From: Hydractinia symbiolongicarpus
Lineage: Eukaryota; Cnidaria; Hydrozoa; Anthoathecata; Hydractiniidae
Assembly (NCBI RefSeq): GCF_029227915.1
Contig: NC_079881.1
Span: 14,981,501-15,045,500, forward strand
DNA length: 64,000 bases
Reading direction: 5' to 3'
A model generated the notes under the pieces. That model ran no database searches. It was not told the DNA's origin and saw nothing but the letters and a program-made list of their open reading frames with translations. Both the position numbers and the translations under genes were made by a program. The stretch's first letter is position 1, and every line of letters begins with the position of its first letter. Positions 9,401-23,600 of the stretch are shown here, piece by piece.

Positions 9401-12060
9401 TCAACTTCTCTGTCCTTGTGGAAACACGTGGTTCACCTGTAGTCTCCAAATTAGGCTGTAAAAAGACCTATTATGCGTTTCAAAAGACTGTGTACGTAGT
9501 TAGCAGCGTTCATAGAGCCTGGCGTAAAGAAAACGAATTAATACATCGTAGTTTATTGAAGTTGAAAGGAATAGGCCGATGACCTCCTGTCTGTGCTCAT
9601 GGAACTCCCTGACTTAAGTGTAGTCTCCTTATTAGGCCATAAGAGGCCGTATTACACGGTTTAAAGGTCTGTCCACGTAATTAGGAACGTTCTCAGAGCC
9701 TGGCGCACAAGAAAACGGCTTATTATATCGTAGTCCAATGAGATTAAAAAGAACAGACTGATCCCCACTTGTCTGGGCTCGTGGAATCACGTGATTTACG
9801 TGTACACTCCAAATTAGGCCGTAAAAGGCCAAACTACAGGTTTTAAAGACATGTGCACGTAGTTAGGAACGTTCTTAGAGCCTGGCGCTCAAGAAAACGA
9901 CTTAATACATCGTAGACCATTGAGATTAAAAGGAACAGCCGAATGGAACTTGTCAGAGTTAGTGGAATCACGTGATTTACGTGTAGACTCCATATTAGGC
10001 CGTAAAAAGCCATATTACAGGCTTTAAAGGACTGTGCACGTAGTTAGCAGCGTTCATAGAGCCTGGCGCACAGGAAAACGACTTAGTATATCGTAGATCA
10101 TTGAGATTAAAAGGAACAGCCGAATGGAACTTGTCGGAGTTTGTAGAATCACGTGATTTACGTGTAGACTCCTCATTGAGCCGTAAATGTCCATATTACA
10201 CACTTTAAAGGCCTGTACACGTAGTTGGTAACCTTTTTAGACACTGGCGCTAGAGAAAACGACTTAAGACATCGTAGTCCATTGAGATTGAAAGGAACAG
10301 ACCAATGGGAACTTGTCCGGGCTCGTGGAATCAATTTATTCACGTTTAGACTCCACATTAGGCCGTAAAAGGCCATATTACAGGCTTTAAAGGCCTGTGC
10401 ACGTAGTTAGCAGCGTTCTTAGAGTCTGACGTTCAAGAAAACGAGTTATTACATCGTAGTCAGTTGAGATTAAAAAGAACAGACTGATCCCCACTTGTCT
10501 GAGCTCGTGGAATCACGTGATTTACGTGTAGACTCCATGTTAGGCCGTAAAAGGCCATATTACAAGCTTTAAAGGCCTGTGGAAGAAGTTGGCAGCGTTC
10601 TTGCAGCCTGACGCTCAAGAAAACGAATTAATACATCGTAGTTCATTGAAGTTGAAAGGAATAGGCCGATGACCTCCTGTCTGTGCTCGTGGAACTCCCT
10701 GACTTAAGTGTAGTCTCCTTATTAGGCCATAAGAGGCCGTATTACACGGTTTAAAGGTCTGTCCACGTAATTAGGAACGTTCTCAGAGCCTGGCGCTCAA
10801 GAAAACGGCTTATTATATCGTAGTCCATTGAGATTAAAAAGAACAGACTGATCCCCACTTGTCTGGGCTCGTGGAATCACGTGATTTACGTGTAGACTCC
10901 AAATTAGGCCGTAAAAGGCTAAATTACAGGCTTTAAAGACATGTGCACGTAGTTAGGAACGTTCTCAGAGCCTGGCGCTCAAGAAAACGACTTAATACAT
11001 CGTAGACCATTGAGATTAAAAGGAACAGCCGAATGGAACTTGTCAGAGTTAGTGGAATCACGTGATTTACGTGTAGACTCCATATTATGCCGTAAAAGGC
11101 CATATTACAGGCTTTAAAGGACTGTGCACGTAGTTAGAAGCATTCATAGAGCCTGGCGCACAAGAAAACGACTTAGTATATCGTAGATCATTGAGATTAA
11201 AAGGAACAGCCGAATGGAACTTGTCGGAGTTTGTAGAATCACGTGATTTACGTGTAGACTCCTCATTGAGCCGTAAATGTCCATATTACACACTTTAAAG
11301 GCCTGTACACGTAGTTGGTAACCTTTTTAGACACTGGCGCTAGAGAAAACGACTTAAGACATCGTAGTCCATTGAGATTGAAAGGAACAGACCAATGGGA
11401 ACTTGTCCGGGCTCGTGGAATCAATTTATTCACGTTTAGACTCCACATTAGGCCGTAAAAGGCCATATTACAGGCTTTAAAGGCCTGTGCACGTAGTTAG
11501 CAGCGTTCTTAGAGTCTGACGTTCAAGAAAACGAGTTATTACATCGTAGTCCATTGAGATTAAAAAGAACAGACTGATCCCCACTTGTCTGGGCTCGTGG
11601 AATCACGTGATTTACGTGTAGACTCCAAATTAGGCCGTAAAAGGCTAAATTACAGGCTTTAAAGACATGTGCACGTAGTTAGGAACGTTCTCAGAGCCTG
11701 GCGCTCAAGAAAACGACTTAATACATCGTAGACCATTGAGATTAAAAGGAACAGCCGAATGGAACTTGTCAGAGTTAGTGGAATCACGTGATTTACGTGT
11801 AGACTCCATATTATGCCGTAAAAGGCCATATTACAGGCTTTAAAGGACTGTGCACGTAGTTAGAAGCATTCATAGAGCCTGGCGCACAAGAAAACGACTT
11901 AGTATATCGTAGTCCATTGAGATTAAAAGGAACAGACCAATGGGAACTTGTCTGTCCTCGTGGAATCACTTTATTTCCGTTTAGACTCCATGTTAGGCCG
12001 TAAAAGGCCATATTACAGGCTTTAAAGGCCTGTGGAAGAAGTTAGCAGCGTTCTTGCAGC

Positions 12061-12422
12061 CTGACGCTCAAGAAAACGACTTAATACATCGTAGACCATT
12101 GAGATTAAAAGGAAGAGCCGAATGGAACTTGGCAGAGTTCGTAGAATCGCGTGATTCACGTGTAGTCTCCATATTATGCCGTAAAAGGCCATATTACAGG
12201 CTTTAAAGGACTGTGCACGTAGTTAGCTGCATTCATAGAGCCTGGCGCACAAGAAAACGACTTAGTATATCGTAGTCCATTGAGATTAAAAGGAACAGAC
12301 CAATGGGAACTTGTCTGTCCTCGTGGAATCACTTTATTTACGTTTAGACTCCATGTTAGGCCGTAAAAGGCCATATTACAGGTTTTAATGCCTGTGGAAG
12401 AAGATAGCAGCGTTCTTGCAGC
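12061..12422 (+). repeat. 362-bp dimer present in the left copy, absent in the right
   Basis: The offset between the two large copies drops from 15,249 to 14,887 bp across this interval. The difference of 362 bp is exactly two monomers. The dimer carries private variants: AACTTGGCAGAGTTC near 12,125, GCGTGATTCACGTG near 12,149 and GTTAGCTGCATTC near 12,221. The same private variants reappear at 30,804-31,054, so this dimer is related to the sequence there. Confidence 0.85.
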
Positions 12423-13709
12423 CTGACACTCAAGAAAACGACTTAATACATCGTAGACCATTGGGATTAAAAGGAACAGCCGAATGGAACTTGTCAGAGT
12501 TAGTGGAATCACGTGATTTACGTGTACACTCCATATTAGGCCGTAAAAAGCCATATTACAGGCTTTAAAGGACTGTGCACGTAGTTATAAGCGTTCATAG
12601 AGCCTGGCGTTCAAGAAAACGACTTAATACGTCTTAGACAATTGAGATTAAAAGGAACAGCCGAATGGAACTTGTCGGAGTTCGTAGAATCACGTGATTT
12701 ACGTGTAGATTCCATATTATGCCGTAAAAGGCCATATTACAAGCTTTAAAGGACTGTGCACGTAGTTAGCAGCGTTCATAGAGCCTGGCGCACAGGAAAA
12801 CGACTTTGTATATCGTAGTTCATTGAGATTAAAAGGAACAGACTAATGGGAACTTGTCTGTGCTCGTGGAATCACTTTATTTACGTTTAGACTCCATGTT
12901 AGGCCGTAAAAGGCCATATTACATGCTTTAAAGGCCTGTGGAAGAAGTTAGCAGGGTTCTTGCAGCCTGACGCTCAAGAAAACGTATTAATACATCGTAG
13001 TTCATTGAAGTTGAAAGGAATAGGCCGATGACCTCCTGTCTGTGCTCGTGGAATCACGTGACTTACATGCAGTCTCCTTATTAGGCCGTAAAAGGACCTA
13101 TTATGCGTTTCAAAGGACTGTGTACGTAGTTAGCAGCGTTCATAGAGCCTGGCGTTTAAGAAAACGACTTAATACATCGTAGGCAATTGAGATTAAAAGG
13201 AACAGCCGAATGGAACTTGTCGGAGTTCGTAGAATCACGTGATTTGCATGTATACTCCATATTATGCCGTAAGAGGCCATATTACAAGCTTTAAAGGACT
13301 GTGCACGTAGTTAGCAGCGTTCATAGAGCCTGGCGCACAGGAAAACGATTTAGTATATCCTAGTCCATTGAAATTAAAAGGAACAGACTAATGGGAACTT
13401 GTCTGTGCTCGTGGAATCACTTTATTTACGTTTAGACTCCATGTTAGGCCGTAAAATGCCATATTACAGGCTTTAAAGGCCTGTGAACGTAGTTAGCAGC
13501 GTTCTCAGATCCTGGCGCTCAGGAAAACGACTTAAGACATCGTAGTCCATTGAGATTAAAAGGAACAGCCGAATGGAACTTGTCAGAGTTAGTGGAATCA
13601 CGTGATTTACGTGTAGACTCCTCATTGAGCCGTAAATGTCCATATTACAGGCTTTAAAGACCTGTGAACGTAGTTAGCAGCGTTCTCAGATCCTGGCGCT
13701 CAAGAAAAC

Positions 13710-15671
13710 GACTTAAGACATCGTAGTCCATTGAGATTGACAGGAATAGACTGATGGCAACTTGTCCGGGCTCGTGGAAACACGTAATTTACGTGTAGAC
13801 TCCTCATTGAGCCGTAAATGTCCATATTACAGGCTTTAAAGACCTGTGAACGTAGTTAGCAGCGTTCTCAGATCCTGGCGCTCAAGAAAAAGACTTAAGA
13901 CATCGTAGTCCGTTGAGATTGAAAGGAATAGACAGATGTCAACTTCTCTGTCCTTGTGGAAACACGTGGTTCACATGTAGTCTCCAAATTAGGCTGTAAA
14001 AAGCCCTATTATGCGTTTCAAAGGACTGTGTACGTAGTTAGCAGCGTTCTTAGAGCCTGGCGTTCAAGAAAACGACTTAATACACCGTAGACCATCGAGA
14101 TTAAAAGGAACAGCCGAATGGAACTTGTCCGTCCTCGTGGAATCACTTTATTTACGTTTAGACTCCATGTTAGGCCGTAAAAGGCCATATTACATGCTTT
14201 AAAGGGCTGTGGAAGCAGTTAGCAGCGTTCTCAGAGCCTGGCGCTCAAGAATACGACTTAATACATCGTAGACCATTGAGATTAAAAGGAACAGCCGAAT
14301 GGAACTTGTCAGAGTTAGTCGAATCACGTGATTTACGTGTAGACTCAAAATTAGGCCGTAAAAGGCCATATTACAGGCTTTAAAGGCCTGTGTACGTAGT
14401 TAGCAGCGTTCTCAGATCCTGGCGCTCAAGAAAACGACTTAAGACATTGTAGTCCATTGAGATTGACAGCAATAGACTGATGGCAACTTGTCCGGGCTCG
14501 TGGAATCACGTGATTTACGTGTAGGCTCCAAATTAAGACGTTAAAAGCGATATTACCGGCTTTAAAGGCTTGTGCACGTAGTTAGCAGCGTTCTCAGATC
14601 CCGGCGCTCAAGAAAACGACATAAGACATCGTAAGCCATTGAGATTGAAAGAAATAGACAGATGTCAACTTCTTTGTCCTTGTGGAAACACGTGGTTCAC
14701 CTGTAGTCTCCAAATTAGGCTGTAAAAAGACCTATTATGCGTTTCAAAGGACTGTGTACGTAGTTAGCAGCGTTCATAGAGCCTGGCGTAAAGAAAACGA
14801 ATTAATACATCGTAGTTTATTGAAGTTGAAAGGAATAGGCCGATGACCTCCTGTCTGTGCTCATGGAACTCCCTGACTTAAGTGTAGTCTCCTTATTAGG
14901 CCATAAGAGGCCGTATTACATGGTTTAAAGGTCTGTCCACGTAATTAGGAACGTTATCAGAGCCTGGCGCTCAAGAAAATGGCTTATTATATCGTAGTCC
15001 ATTGAGATTAAAAAGAACAGACTGATCCCCATTTGTCTGGGCTCGTGGAATCACGTGATTTACGTGTACACTCCAAATTAGGCCGTAAAAGGCCAAACTA
15101 CAGGCTTTAAAGACATGTGCACGTAGTTAGGAACGTTCTCAGAGCCTGGCGCTCAAGAAAACGACTTAATACATCGTAGACCATTGAGATTAAAAGGAAC
15201 AGCCGAATGGAACTTGTCAGAGTTAGTGGAATCACGTGATTTACGTGTAGACTCCATATTAGGCCGTAAAAAGCCATATTACAGGCTTTAAAGGACTGTG
15301 CACGTAGTTAGCAGCGTTCATAGAGCCTGGCGCACAGGAAAACGACTTAGTATATCGTAGTCCATTGAGATTGAAAGGAATAGACCGATGGCAACTTCTC
15401 TGGGCTCGTGGAATCACGTGACTTACATGCAGTCTCTTTATTAGGTCGTAAAAGGACCTATTATGCGTTTCAAAGGACTGTGTACGTAGTTAGCAGCGTT
15501 CTTAGAGCCTGGCGTTCAAAAAAACGACTTAATGCACCGTAGACCATTGAGATTAAAAGGAACAGCCAAATGGAACTTGTCTGTCCTCGTGGAATCACTT
15601 TATTTACGTTTAGACTCCATGTTAGGCCGTAAAGGCCATATTACATGCTTTAAAGGGCTGTGGAAGCAGTT
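13710..15671 (+). repeat. 11-monomer unit, copy A (offset 1,996 bp)
   Basis: Matches 15,706-17,667 at an offset of 1,996 bp (11 monomers). Shared rare markers include ACACCGTAGACCATCGAG (near 14,083 and 16,079), GACTCAAAATTAGG (14,342 and 16,338) and the f-type monomer. This copy has a one-base deletion near 15,629 (CGTAAAGGCC for CGTAAAAGGCC). It also has a T at 14,674 in CTTCTTTGTCC where its partner has C. It ends in a chimeric GCAGCATTTTAAGAGCC at about 15,674. Confidence 0.87.
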
Positions 15672-15705
15672 AGCAGCATTTTAAGAGCCTGGCGCTCAAG
15701 AAAAC

Positions 15706-17667
15706 GACTTAATACATCGTAGTCCATTGAGATTGACAGGAATAGACTGATGGCAACTTGTCCGGGCTCGTGGAAACACGTAATTTACGTGTAGACTCCT
15801 CATTGAGCCGTAAATGTCCATATTACAGGCTTTAAAGACCTGTGAACGTAGTTAGCAGCGTTCTCAGATCCTGGCGCTCAAGAAAAAGACTTAAGACATC
15901 GTAGTCCGTTGAGATTGAAAGGAATAGACAGATGTCAACTTCTCTGTCCTTGTGGAAACACGTGGTTCACATGTAGTCTCCAAATTAGGCTGTAAAAAGA
16001 CCTATTATGCGTTTCAAAGGACTGTGTACGTAGTTAGCAGCGTTCTTAGAGCCTGGCGTTCAAGAAAACGACTTAATACACCGTAGACCATCGAGATTAA
16101 AAGGAACAGCCGAATGGAACTTGTCCGTCCTCGTGGAATCACTTTATTTACGTTTAGACTCCATGTTAGGCCGTAAAAGGCCATATTACATGCTTTAAAG
16201 GGCTGTGGAAGCAGTTAGCAGCGTTCTCAGAGCCTGGCGCTCAAGAAAACGACTTAATACATCGTAGACCATTGAGATTAAAAGGAACAGCCGAATGGAA
16301 CTTGTCAGAGTTAGTCGAATCACGTGATTTACGTGTAGACTCAAAATTAGGCCGTAAAAGGCCATATTACAGGCTTTAAAGGCCTGTGTACGTAGTTAGC
16401 AGCGTTCTCAGATCCTGGCGCTCAAGAAAACGACTTAAGACATTGTAGTCCATTGAGATTGACAGCAATAGACTGATGGCAACTTGTCCGGGCTCGTGGA
16501 ATCACGTGATTTACGTGTAGGCTCCAAATTAAGACGTTAAAAGCGATATTACCGGCTTTAAAGGCTTGTGCACGTAGTTAGCAGCGTTCTCAGATCCCGG
16601 CGCTCAAGAAAACGACATAAGACATCGTAAGCCATTGAGATTGAAAGAAATAGACAGATGTCAACTTCTCTGTCCTTGTGGAAACACGTGGTTCACCTGT
16701 AGTCTCCAAATTAGGCTGTAAAAAGACCTATTATGCGTTTCAAAGGACTGTGTACGTAGTTAGCAGCGTTCATAGAGCCTGGCGTAAAGAAAACGAATTA
16801 ATACATCGTAGTTTATTGAAGTTGAAAGGAATAGGCCGATGACCTCCTGTCTGTGCTCATGGAACTCCCTGACTTAAGTGTAGTCTCCTTATTAGGCCAT
16901 AAGAGGCCGTATTACATGGTTTAAAGGTCTGTCCACGTAATTAGGAACGTTATCAGAGCCTGGCGCTCAAGAAAATGGCTTATTATATCGTAGTCCATTG
17001 AGATTAAAAAGAACAGACTGATCCCCATTTGTCTGGGCTCGTGGAATCACGTGATTTACGTGTACACTCCAAATTAGGCCGTAAAAGGCCAAACTACAGG
17101 CTTTAAAGACATGTGCACGTAGTTAGGAACGTTCTCAGAGCCTGGCGCTCAAGAAAACGACTTAATACATCGTAGACCATTGAGATTAAAAGGAACAGCC
17201 GAATGGAACTTGTCAGAGTTAGTGGAATCACGTGATTTACGTGTAGACTCCATATTAGGCCGTAAAAAGCCATATTACAGGCTTTAAAGGACTGTGCACG
17301 TAGTTAGCAGCGTTCATAGAGCCTGGCGCACAGGAAAACGACTTAGTATATCGTAGTCCATTGAGATTGAAAGGAATAGACCGATGGCAACTTCTCTGGG
17401 CTCGTGGAATCACGTGACTTACATGCAGTCTCTTTATTAGGTCGTAAAAGGACCTATTATGGGTTTCAAAGGACTGTGTACGTAGTTAGCAGCGTTCTTA
17501 GAGCCTGGCGTTCAAAAAAACGACTTAATGCACCGTAGACCATTGAGATTAAAAGGAACAGCCAAATGGAACTTGTCTGTCCTCGTGGAATCACTTTATT
17601 TACGTTTAGACTCCATGTTAGGCCGTAAAAGGCCATATTACATGCTTTAAAGGGCTGTGGAAGCAGT
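15706..17667 (+). repeat. 11-monomer unit, copy B
   Basis: Tandem partner of 13,710-15,671. It overlaps the beginning of the right large copy (16,361), so the 11-monomer unit bridges the two 84-monomer copies. It carries a private G at 17,462 (TATGGGTTTC instead of TATGCGTTTC). Confidence 0.85.
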
Positions 17668-20600
17668 TATCAGCGTTCTTGCAGCCTGACGCTCAAGAAA
17701 AGGAATTAATACATCGTAGATCATTGAAATTTAAAGTAATCAGCCGATGACCTCCTGTCTGTGCTCGTAGAACTCCCTGACTTAAGTGTAGTCTCCTTAT
17801 TAGGCCATAAGAGGCCGTATTACACGGTTTAAAGGTCTGTCCACGTAATTAGGAACGTTCTCAGAGCCTGGCGCTCAAGAAAACGGCTTATTATATCGTA
17901 GTCCAATGAGATTGAAAGGAATAGACCGATGGCAATTTGGCTGGGCTCGTGGAAACACGTAATTTACGTGTAGACTCCTCATTGAGCCGTAAATGTCTAT
18001 ATTACAGGCTTTACAGACCTGTGAACGTAGTTAGCAGCGTTCTCAGAGCCTGGCGCTCAAGAAAACGACTTAATACATCGTAGACCATTGAGATTAAAAG
18101 GAACAGCCGAATGGAACTTGTCAGAGTTAGTCGAATCACGTGATTTACGTGTAGACTCCATATTAGGCCGTAAAAAGCCATATTACAGGCTTTAAAGGAC
18201 TGTGCACGTAGTTAGCAGCGTTCATAGAGCCTGGCGCCCAGGAAAACGACTTAGTATATCGTAGTCCATTGAGATTGAAAGGAATAGACCGATGGCAACT
18301 TCTCTGGGTTCGTGGAATCACGTGACTTACATGCAGTCTCTTTATTAGGTCGTAAAAGGACCTATTATGCGTTTCAAAGGACTGTGTACGTAGTTAGCAG
18401 CGTTCTTAGAGCCTGGCGTTCAAAAAAACGACTTAATGCACCGTAGACCATTGAGATTAAAAGGAACAGCCAAATGGAACTTGTCTGTCCTCGTGGAATC
18501 ACTTTATTTACGTTTAGACTCCATGTTAGGCCGTAAAAGGCCATATTACATGCTTTAAAGGGCTGTGGAAGCAGTTAGCAGCGTTCTTGCAGCCTGACGC
18601 TCAAGAAAAGGAATTAATACATCGTAGATCATTGAAATTTAAAGTAATCAGCCGATGACCTCCTGTCTGTGCTCGTAGAACTCCCTGACTTAAGTGTAGT
18701 CTCCTTATTAGGCCATAAGAGGCCGTATTACACGGTTTAAAGGTCTGTGCACGTAGTTAGGAACGTTCTCAGAGCCTGGCGCTCAAGAAAACGACTTAAT
18801 ACATCGTAGACCATTGAGATTAAAAGGAACAGCCGAATGGAACTTGTCAGAGTTAGTCGAATCACGTGATTTACGTGTAGACTCCATATTAGGCCGTAAA
18901 AAGCCATATTACAGGCTTTAAAGGACTGTGCACGTAGTTAGCAGCGTTCATAGAGCCTGGCGCACAGGAAAACGACTTAGTATATCGTAGTCCATTGAGA
19001 TTGAAAGGAATAGACCGATGGCAACTTCTCTGGGCTCGTGGAATCACGTGACTTACATGCAGTCTCCTTATTAGGCCGTAAAAGGACCTATTATGCGTTT
19101 CAAAGGACTGTGTACGTAGTTAGCAGCGTTCATAAAGCCTGGCGTTCAAGAAAACGACTTAATACATCGTAGTCCATTGAGATTAAAAGAAATAGACAGA
19201 TGTCAACTTCTCTGTCCTTGTGGAAACACGTGGTTCACCTGTAGTCTCCAAATTAGGCTGTAAAAAGACCTATTATGCGTTTCAAAGGACTGTGTACGTA
19301 GTTAGCAGCGTTCATAGAGCCTGGCGTAAAGAAAACGAATTAATACATCGTAGTTTATTGAAGTTGAAAGGAATAGGCCGATGACCTCCTGTCTGTGCTC
19401 ATGGAACTCCCTGACTTAAGTGTAGTCTCCTTATTAGGCCATAAGAGGCCGTATTACATGGTTTAAAGGTCTGTCCACGTAATTAGGAACGTTATCAGAG
19501 CCTGGCGCTCAAGAAAATGGCTTATTATATCGTAGTCCATTGAGATTAAAAAGAACAGACTGATCACCATTTGTCTGGGCTCGTGGAATCACGTGATTTA
19601 CGTGTACACTCCAAATTAGGCCGTAAAAGGCCAAACTACAGGCTTTAAAGACATGTGCACGTAGTTAGGAACGTTCTCAGAGCCTGGCGCTCAAGAAAAC
19701 GACTTAATACATCGTAGACCATTGAGATTAAAAGGAACAGCCGAATGGAACTTGTCAGAGTTAGTGGAATCACGTGATTTACGTGTAGACTCCATATTAG
19801 GCCGTAAAAAGCCATATTACAGGCTTTAAAGGACTGTGCACGTAGTTAGCAGCGTTCATAGAGCCTGGCGCACAGGAAAACGACTTAGTATATCGTAGTC
19901 CATTGAGATTGAAAGGAATAGACCGATGGCAACTTCTCTGGGCTCGTGGAATCACGTGACTTACATGCAGTCTCTTTATTAGGTCGTAAAAGGACCTATT
20001 ATGCGTTTCAAAGGACTGTGTACGTAGTTAGCAGCGTTCTTAGAGCCTGGCGTTCAAAAAAACGACTTAATGCACCGTAGACCATTGAGATTAAAAGGAA
20101 CAGCCAAATGGAACTTGTCTGTCCTCGTGGAATCACTTTATTTACGTTTAGACTCCATGTTAGGCCGTAAAAGGCCATATTACATGCTTTAAAGGGCTGT
20201 GGAAGCAGTTAGCAGCGTTCTTGCAGCCTGACGCTCAAGAAAAGGAATTAATACATCGTAGATCATTGAAATTTAAAGTAATCAGCCGATGACCTCCTGT
20301 CTGTGCTCGTAGAACTCCCTGACTTAAGTGTAGTCTCCTTATTAGGCCATAAGAGGCCGTATTACACGGTTTAAAGGTCTGTCCACGTAATTAGGAACGT
20401 TCTCAGAGCCTGGCGCTCAAGAAAACGGCTTATTATATCGTAGTCCAATGAGATTGAAAGGAATAGACCGATGGCAATTTGGCTGGGCTCGTGGAAACAC
20501 GTAATTTACGTGTAGACTCCTCATTGAGCCGTAAATGTCTATATTACAGGCTTTACAGACCTGTGAACGTAGTTAGCAGCGTTCTCAGAGCCTGGCGCTC

Positions 20601-23600
20601 AAGAAAACGACTTAATACATCGTAGACCATTGAGATTAAAAGGAACAGCCGAATGGAACTTGTCAGAGTTAGTCGAATCACGTGATTTACGTGTAGACTC
20701 CATATTAGGCCGTAAAAAGCCATATTACAGGCTTTAAAGGACTGTGCACGTAGTTAGCAGCGTTCATAGAGCCTGGCGCCCAGGAAAACGACTTAGTATA
20801 TCGTAGTCCATTGAGATTGAAAGGAATAGACCGATGGCAACTTCTCTGGGTTCGTGGAATCACGTGACTTACATGCAGTCTCTTTATTAGGTCGTAAAAG
20901 GACCTATTATGCGTTTCAAAGGACTGTGTACGTAGTTAGCAGCGTTCTTAGAGCCTGGCGTTCAAAAAAACGACTTAATGCACCGTAGACCATTGAGATT
21001 AAAAGGAACAGCTAAATGGAACTTGTCTGTCCTCGTGGAATCACTTTATTTACGTTTAGACTCCATGTTAGGCCGTAAAAGGCCATATTACATGCTTTAA
21101 AGGGCTGTGGAAGCAGTTAGCAGCGTTCTTGCAGCCTGACGCTCAAGAAAAGGAATTAATACATCGTAGATCATTGAAATTTAAAGTAATCAGCCGATGA
21201 CCTCCTGTCTGTGCTCGTAGAACTCCCTGACTTAAGTGTAGTCTCCTTATTAGGCCATAAGAGGCCGTATTACACGGTTTAAAGGTCTGTGCACGTAGTT
21301 AGGAACGTTCTCAGAGCCTGGCGCTCAAGAAAACGACTTAATACATCGTAGACCATTGAGATTAAAAGGAACAGCCGAATGGAACTTGTCAGAGTTAGTC
21401 GAATCACGTGATTTACGTGTAGACTCCATATTAGGCCGTAAAAAGCCATATTACAGGCTTTAAAGGACTGTGCACGTAGTTAGCAGCGTTCATAGAGCCT
21501 GGCGCACAGGAAAACGACTTAGTATATCGTAGTCCATTGAGATTGAAAGGAATAGACCGATGGCAACTTCTCTGGGCTCGTGGAATCACGTGACTTACAT
21601 GCAGTCTCCTTATTAGGCCGTAAAAGGACCTATTATGCGTTTCAAAGGACTGTGTACGTAGTTAGCAGCGTTCATAAAGCCTGGCGTTCAAGAAAACGAC
21701 TTAATACATCGTAGTCCATTGAGATTAAAAGGAACAGACTAATGGGAACTTGTCTGTGCTCGCGGAATCACGTGATTTACGTGTAGACTCCAAATTAGGC
21801 CGTAAAAGGCCATATTTCAGGCTTTAAAGGCCTGTGCACGAAGTTAGCAGCATTTTTAGAGCCTGGCGCTTAAGAAAACGACTTAATACATCGTAGTCCA
21901 TTGAGATTGACAGGAATAGACTGATGGCAACTTGTCCGGGCTCGTGGAAACACGTAATTTACGTGTAGACTCCTCATTGAGCCGTAAATGTCTATATTAC
22001 AGGCTTTACAGACCTGTGAACGTAGTTAGCAGCGTTCTCAGATCCTGGCGCTCAAGAAAACGACTTAAGACATCGTAGTCCATTGAGATTGAAAGGAATA
22101 GACAGATGTCAACTTCTCTGTCCTTGTGGAAACACGTGGTTCACCTGTAGTCTCCAAATTAGGCTGTAAAAAGACCTATTATGCGTTTCAAAGGACTGTG
22201 TACGTAGTTAGCAGCGTTCATAGAGCCTGGCGTAAAGAAAACGAATTAATACATCGTAGTTTATTGAGGTTGAAAGGAATAGGCCGATGACCTCCTGTCT
22301 GTGCTCATGGAACTCCCTGACTTAAGGTAGTCTCCTCATTAGGCCATAAGAGGCCGTATTACACGGTTTAAAGGTCTGTCCACGTAATTAGGAACGTTCT
22401 CAGAGCCTGGCGCTCAAGAAAACGGCTTATTATATCGTAGTCCATTGAGATTAAAAAGAAAAGACTGATCCCCACTTGTCTGGGCTCGTGGAATCACGTG
22501 ATTTACGTGTAGACTCCAAATTAGGCCGTAAAAGGCCAAATTACAGGCTTTAAAGACATGTGCACGGAGTTAGGAACGTTCTCAGAGCCTGGCGCTCAAG
22601 AAAACGACTTAATACATCGTAGACCATTGAGATTAAAAGGAACAGCCGAATGGAACTTGTCAGAGTTAGTGGAATCACGTGATTTACGTGTAGACTCCAT
22701 ATTATGCCGTAAAAGGCCATATTACAGGCTTTAAAGGACTGTGCACGTAGTTAGCAGCATTCATAGAGCCTGGCGCACAAGAAAACGACTTAGTATATCG
22801 TAGTCCATTGAGATTAAAAGGAACAGACCAATGGGAACTTGTCTGTCCTCGTGGAATCACTTTATTTCCGTTTAGACTCCATGTTAGGCCGTAAAAGGCC
22901 ATATTACAGGCTTTAAAGGCCTGTGGAAGAAGTTAGGAACGTTCTCAGAGCCTGGCGCTCAAGAAAACGACTTAATACATCGTAGACAATTGAGATTAAA
23001 AGGAAGAGCCGAATGAAACTTGTCGGAGTTTGTAGAATCACGTGATTTGCGTGTAGACTCCATATTATGCCGTAAAAGGCCATATTACAAGCTTTAAAGG
23101 ACTGTGCACGTAGTTAGCAGCGTTCATAGAGCCTGGCGCACAGGAAAACGACTTAGTATATCGTAGTCCATTGAGATTAAAAGGAACAGACTAATGGGAA
23201 CTTGTCTGTGCTCGCGGAATCACGTGATTTACGTGTAGACTCCAAATTAGGCCGTAAAAGGCCATATTTCAGGCTTTAAAGGCCTGTGCACGCAGTTAGC
23301 AGCATTTTTAGAGCCTGGCGCTTAAGAAAACGACGTAATACATCGTAGTCCATGGAGATTGACAGGAATAGACTGATGGCAACTTGTCCGGGCTCGTGGA
23401 AACACGTAATTTACGTGGAGACTCCTCATTGAGCCGTAAATGTCCATATTACAGGCTTTAAAGACCTGTGAACGTAGTTAGCAGCGTTCTCAGATCCTGG
23501 CGGTCAAGAAAACGACTTAAGACATCGTAGTCCATTGAGATTGAAAGGAATAGACAGATGTCAACTTCTCTGTCCTTGTGGAAACACGTGGTTCACCTGT

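Larger units (their letters stand above)
1112..13740 (+). repeat. Left copy of the 15,249-bp-offset (84-monomer) segmental duplication
   Basis: From about 1,112 the sequence matches the sequence 15,249 bp downstream almost base for base. The match continues to about 13,740, with one 362 bp insertion (about 12,061-12,422) in this copy. 15,249 bp is 84 monomers. By eye I found only a few single-base differences: 2,213 (C versus G at 17,462), 7,235 (C versus G at 22,484), 8,120 (A versus T at 23,369), 9,496 (G versus A at 24,745) and 10,591 (G versus A at 25,840). I did not compare every base. The left edge lies in a monomer whose first part matches neighbouring a-type units and whose later part matches the 16.3 kb copy, so it is a recombination junction. 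Confidence 0.9.

Noticed and set aside
10140-10160. tRNA/SINE origin from B-box-like GTTCGTAGAATC or TTTGTAGAATC
   Set aside because: It does not fit the B-box consensus at the invariant positions, there is no A box at the right distance, and there is no cloverleaf or A-rich tail.
12174-12554. 126-residue minus-strand open frame
   Set aside because: It is two adjacent monomer frames joined because one stop is missing in the extra dimer. It disappears in the matching right copy, so there is no sign of constraint.
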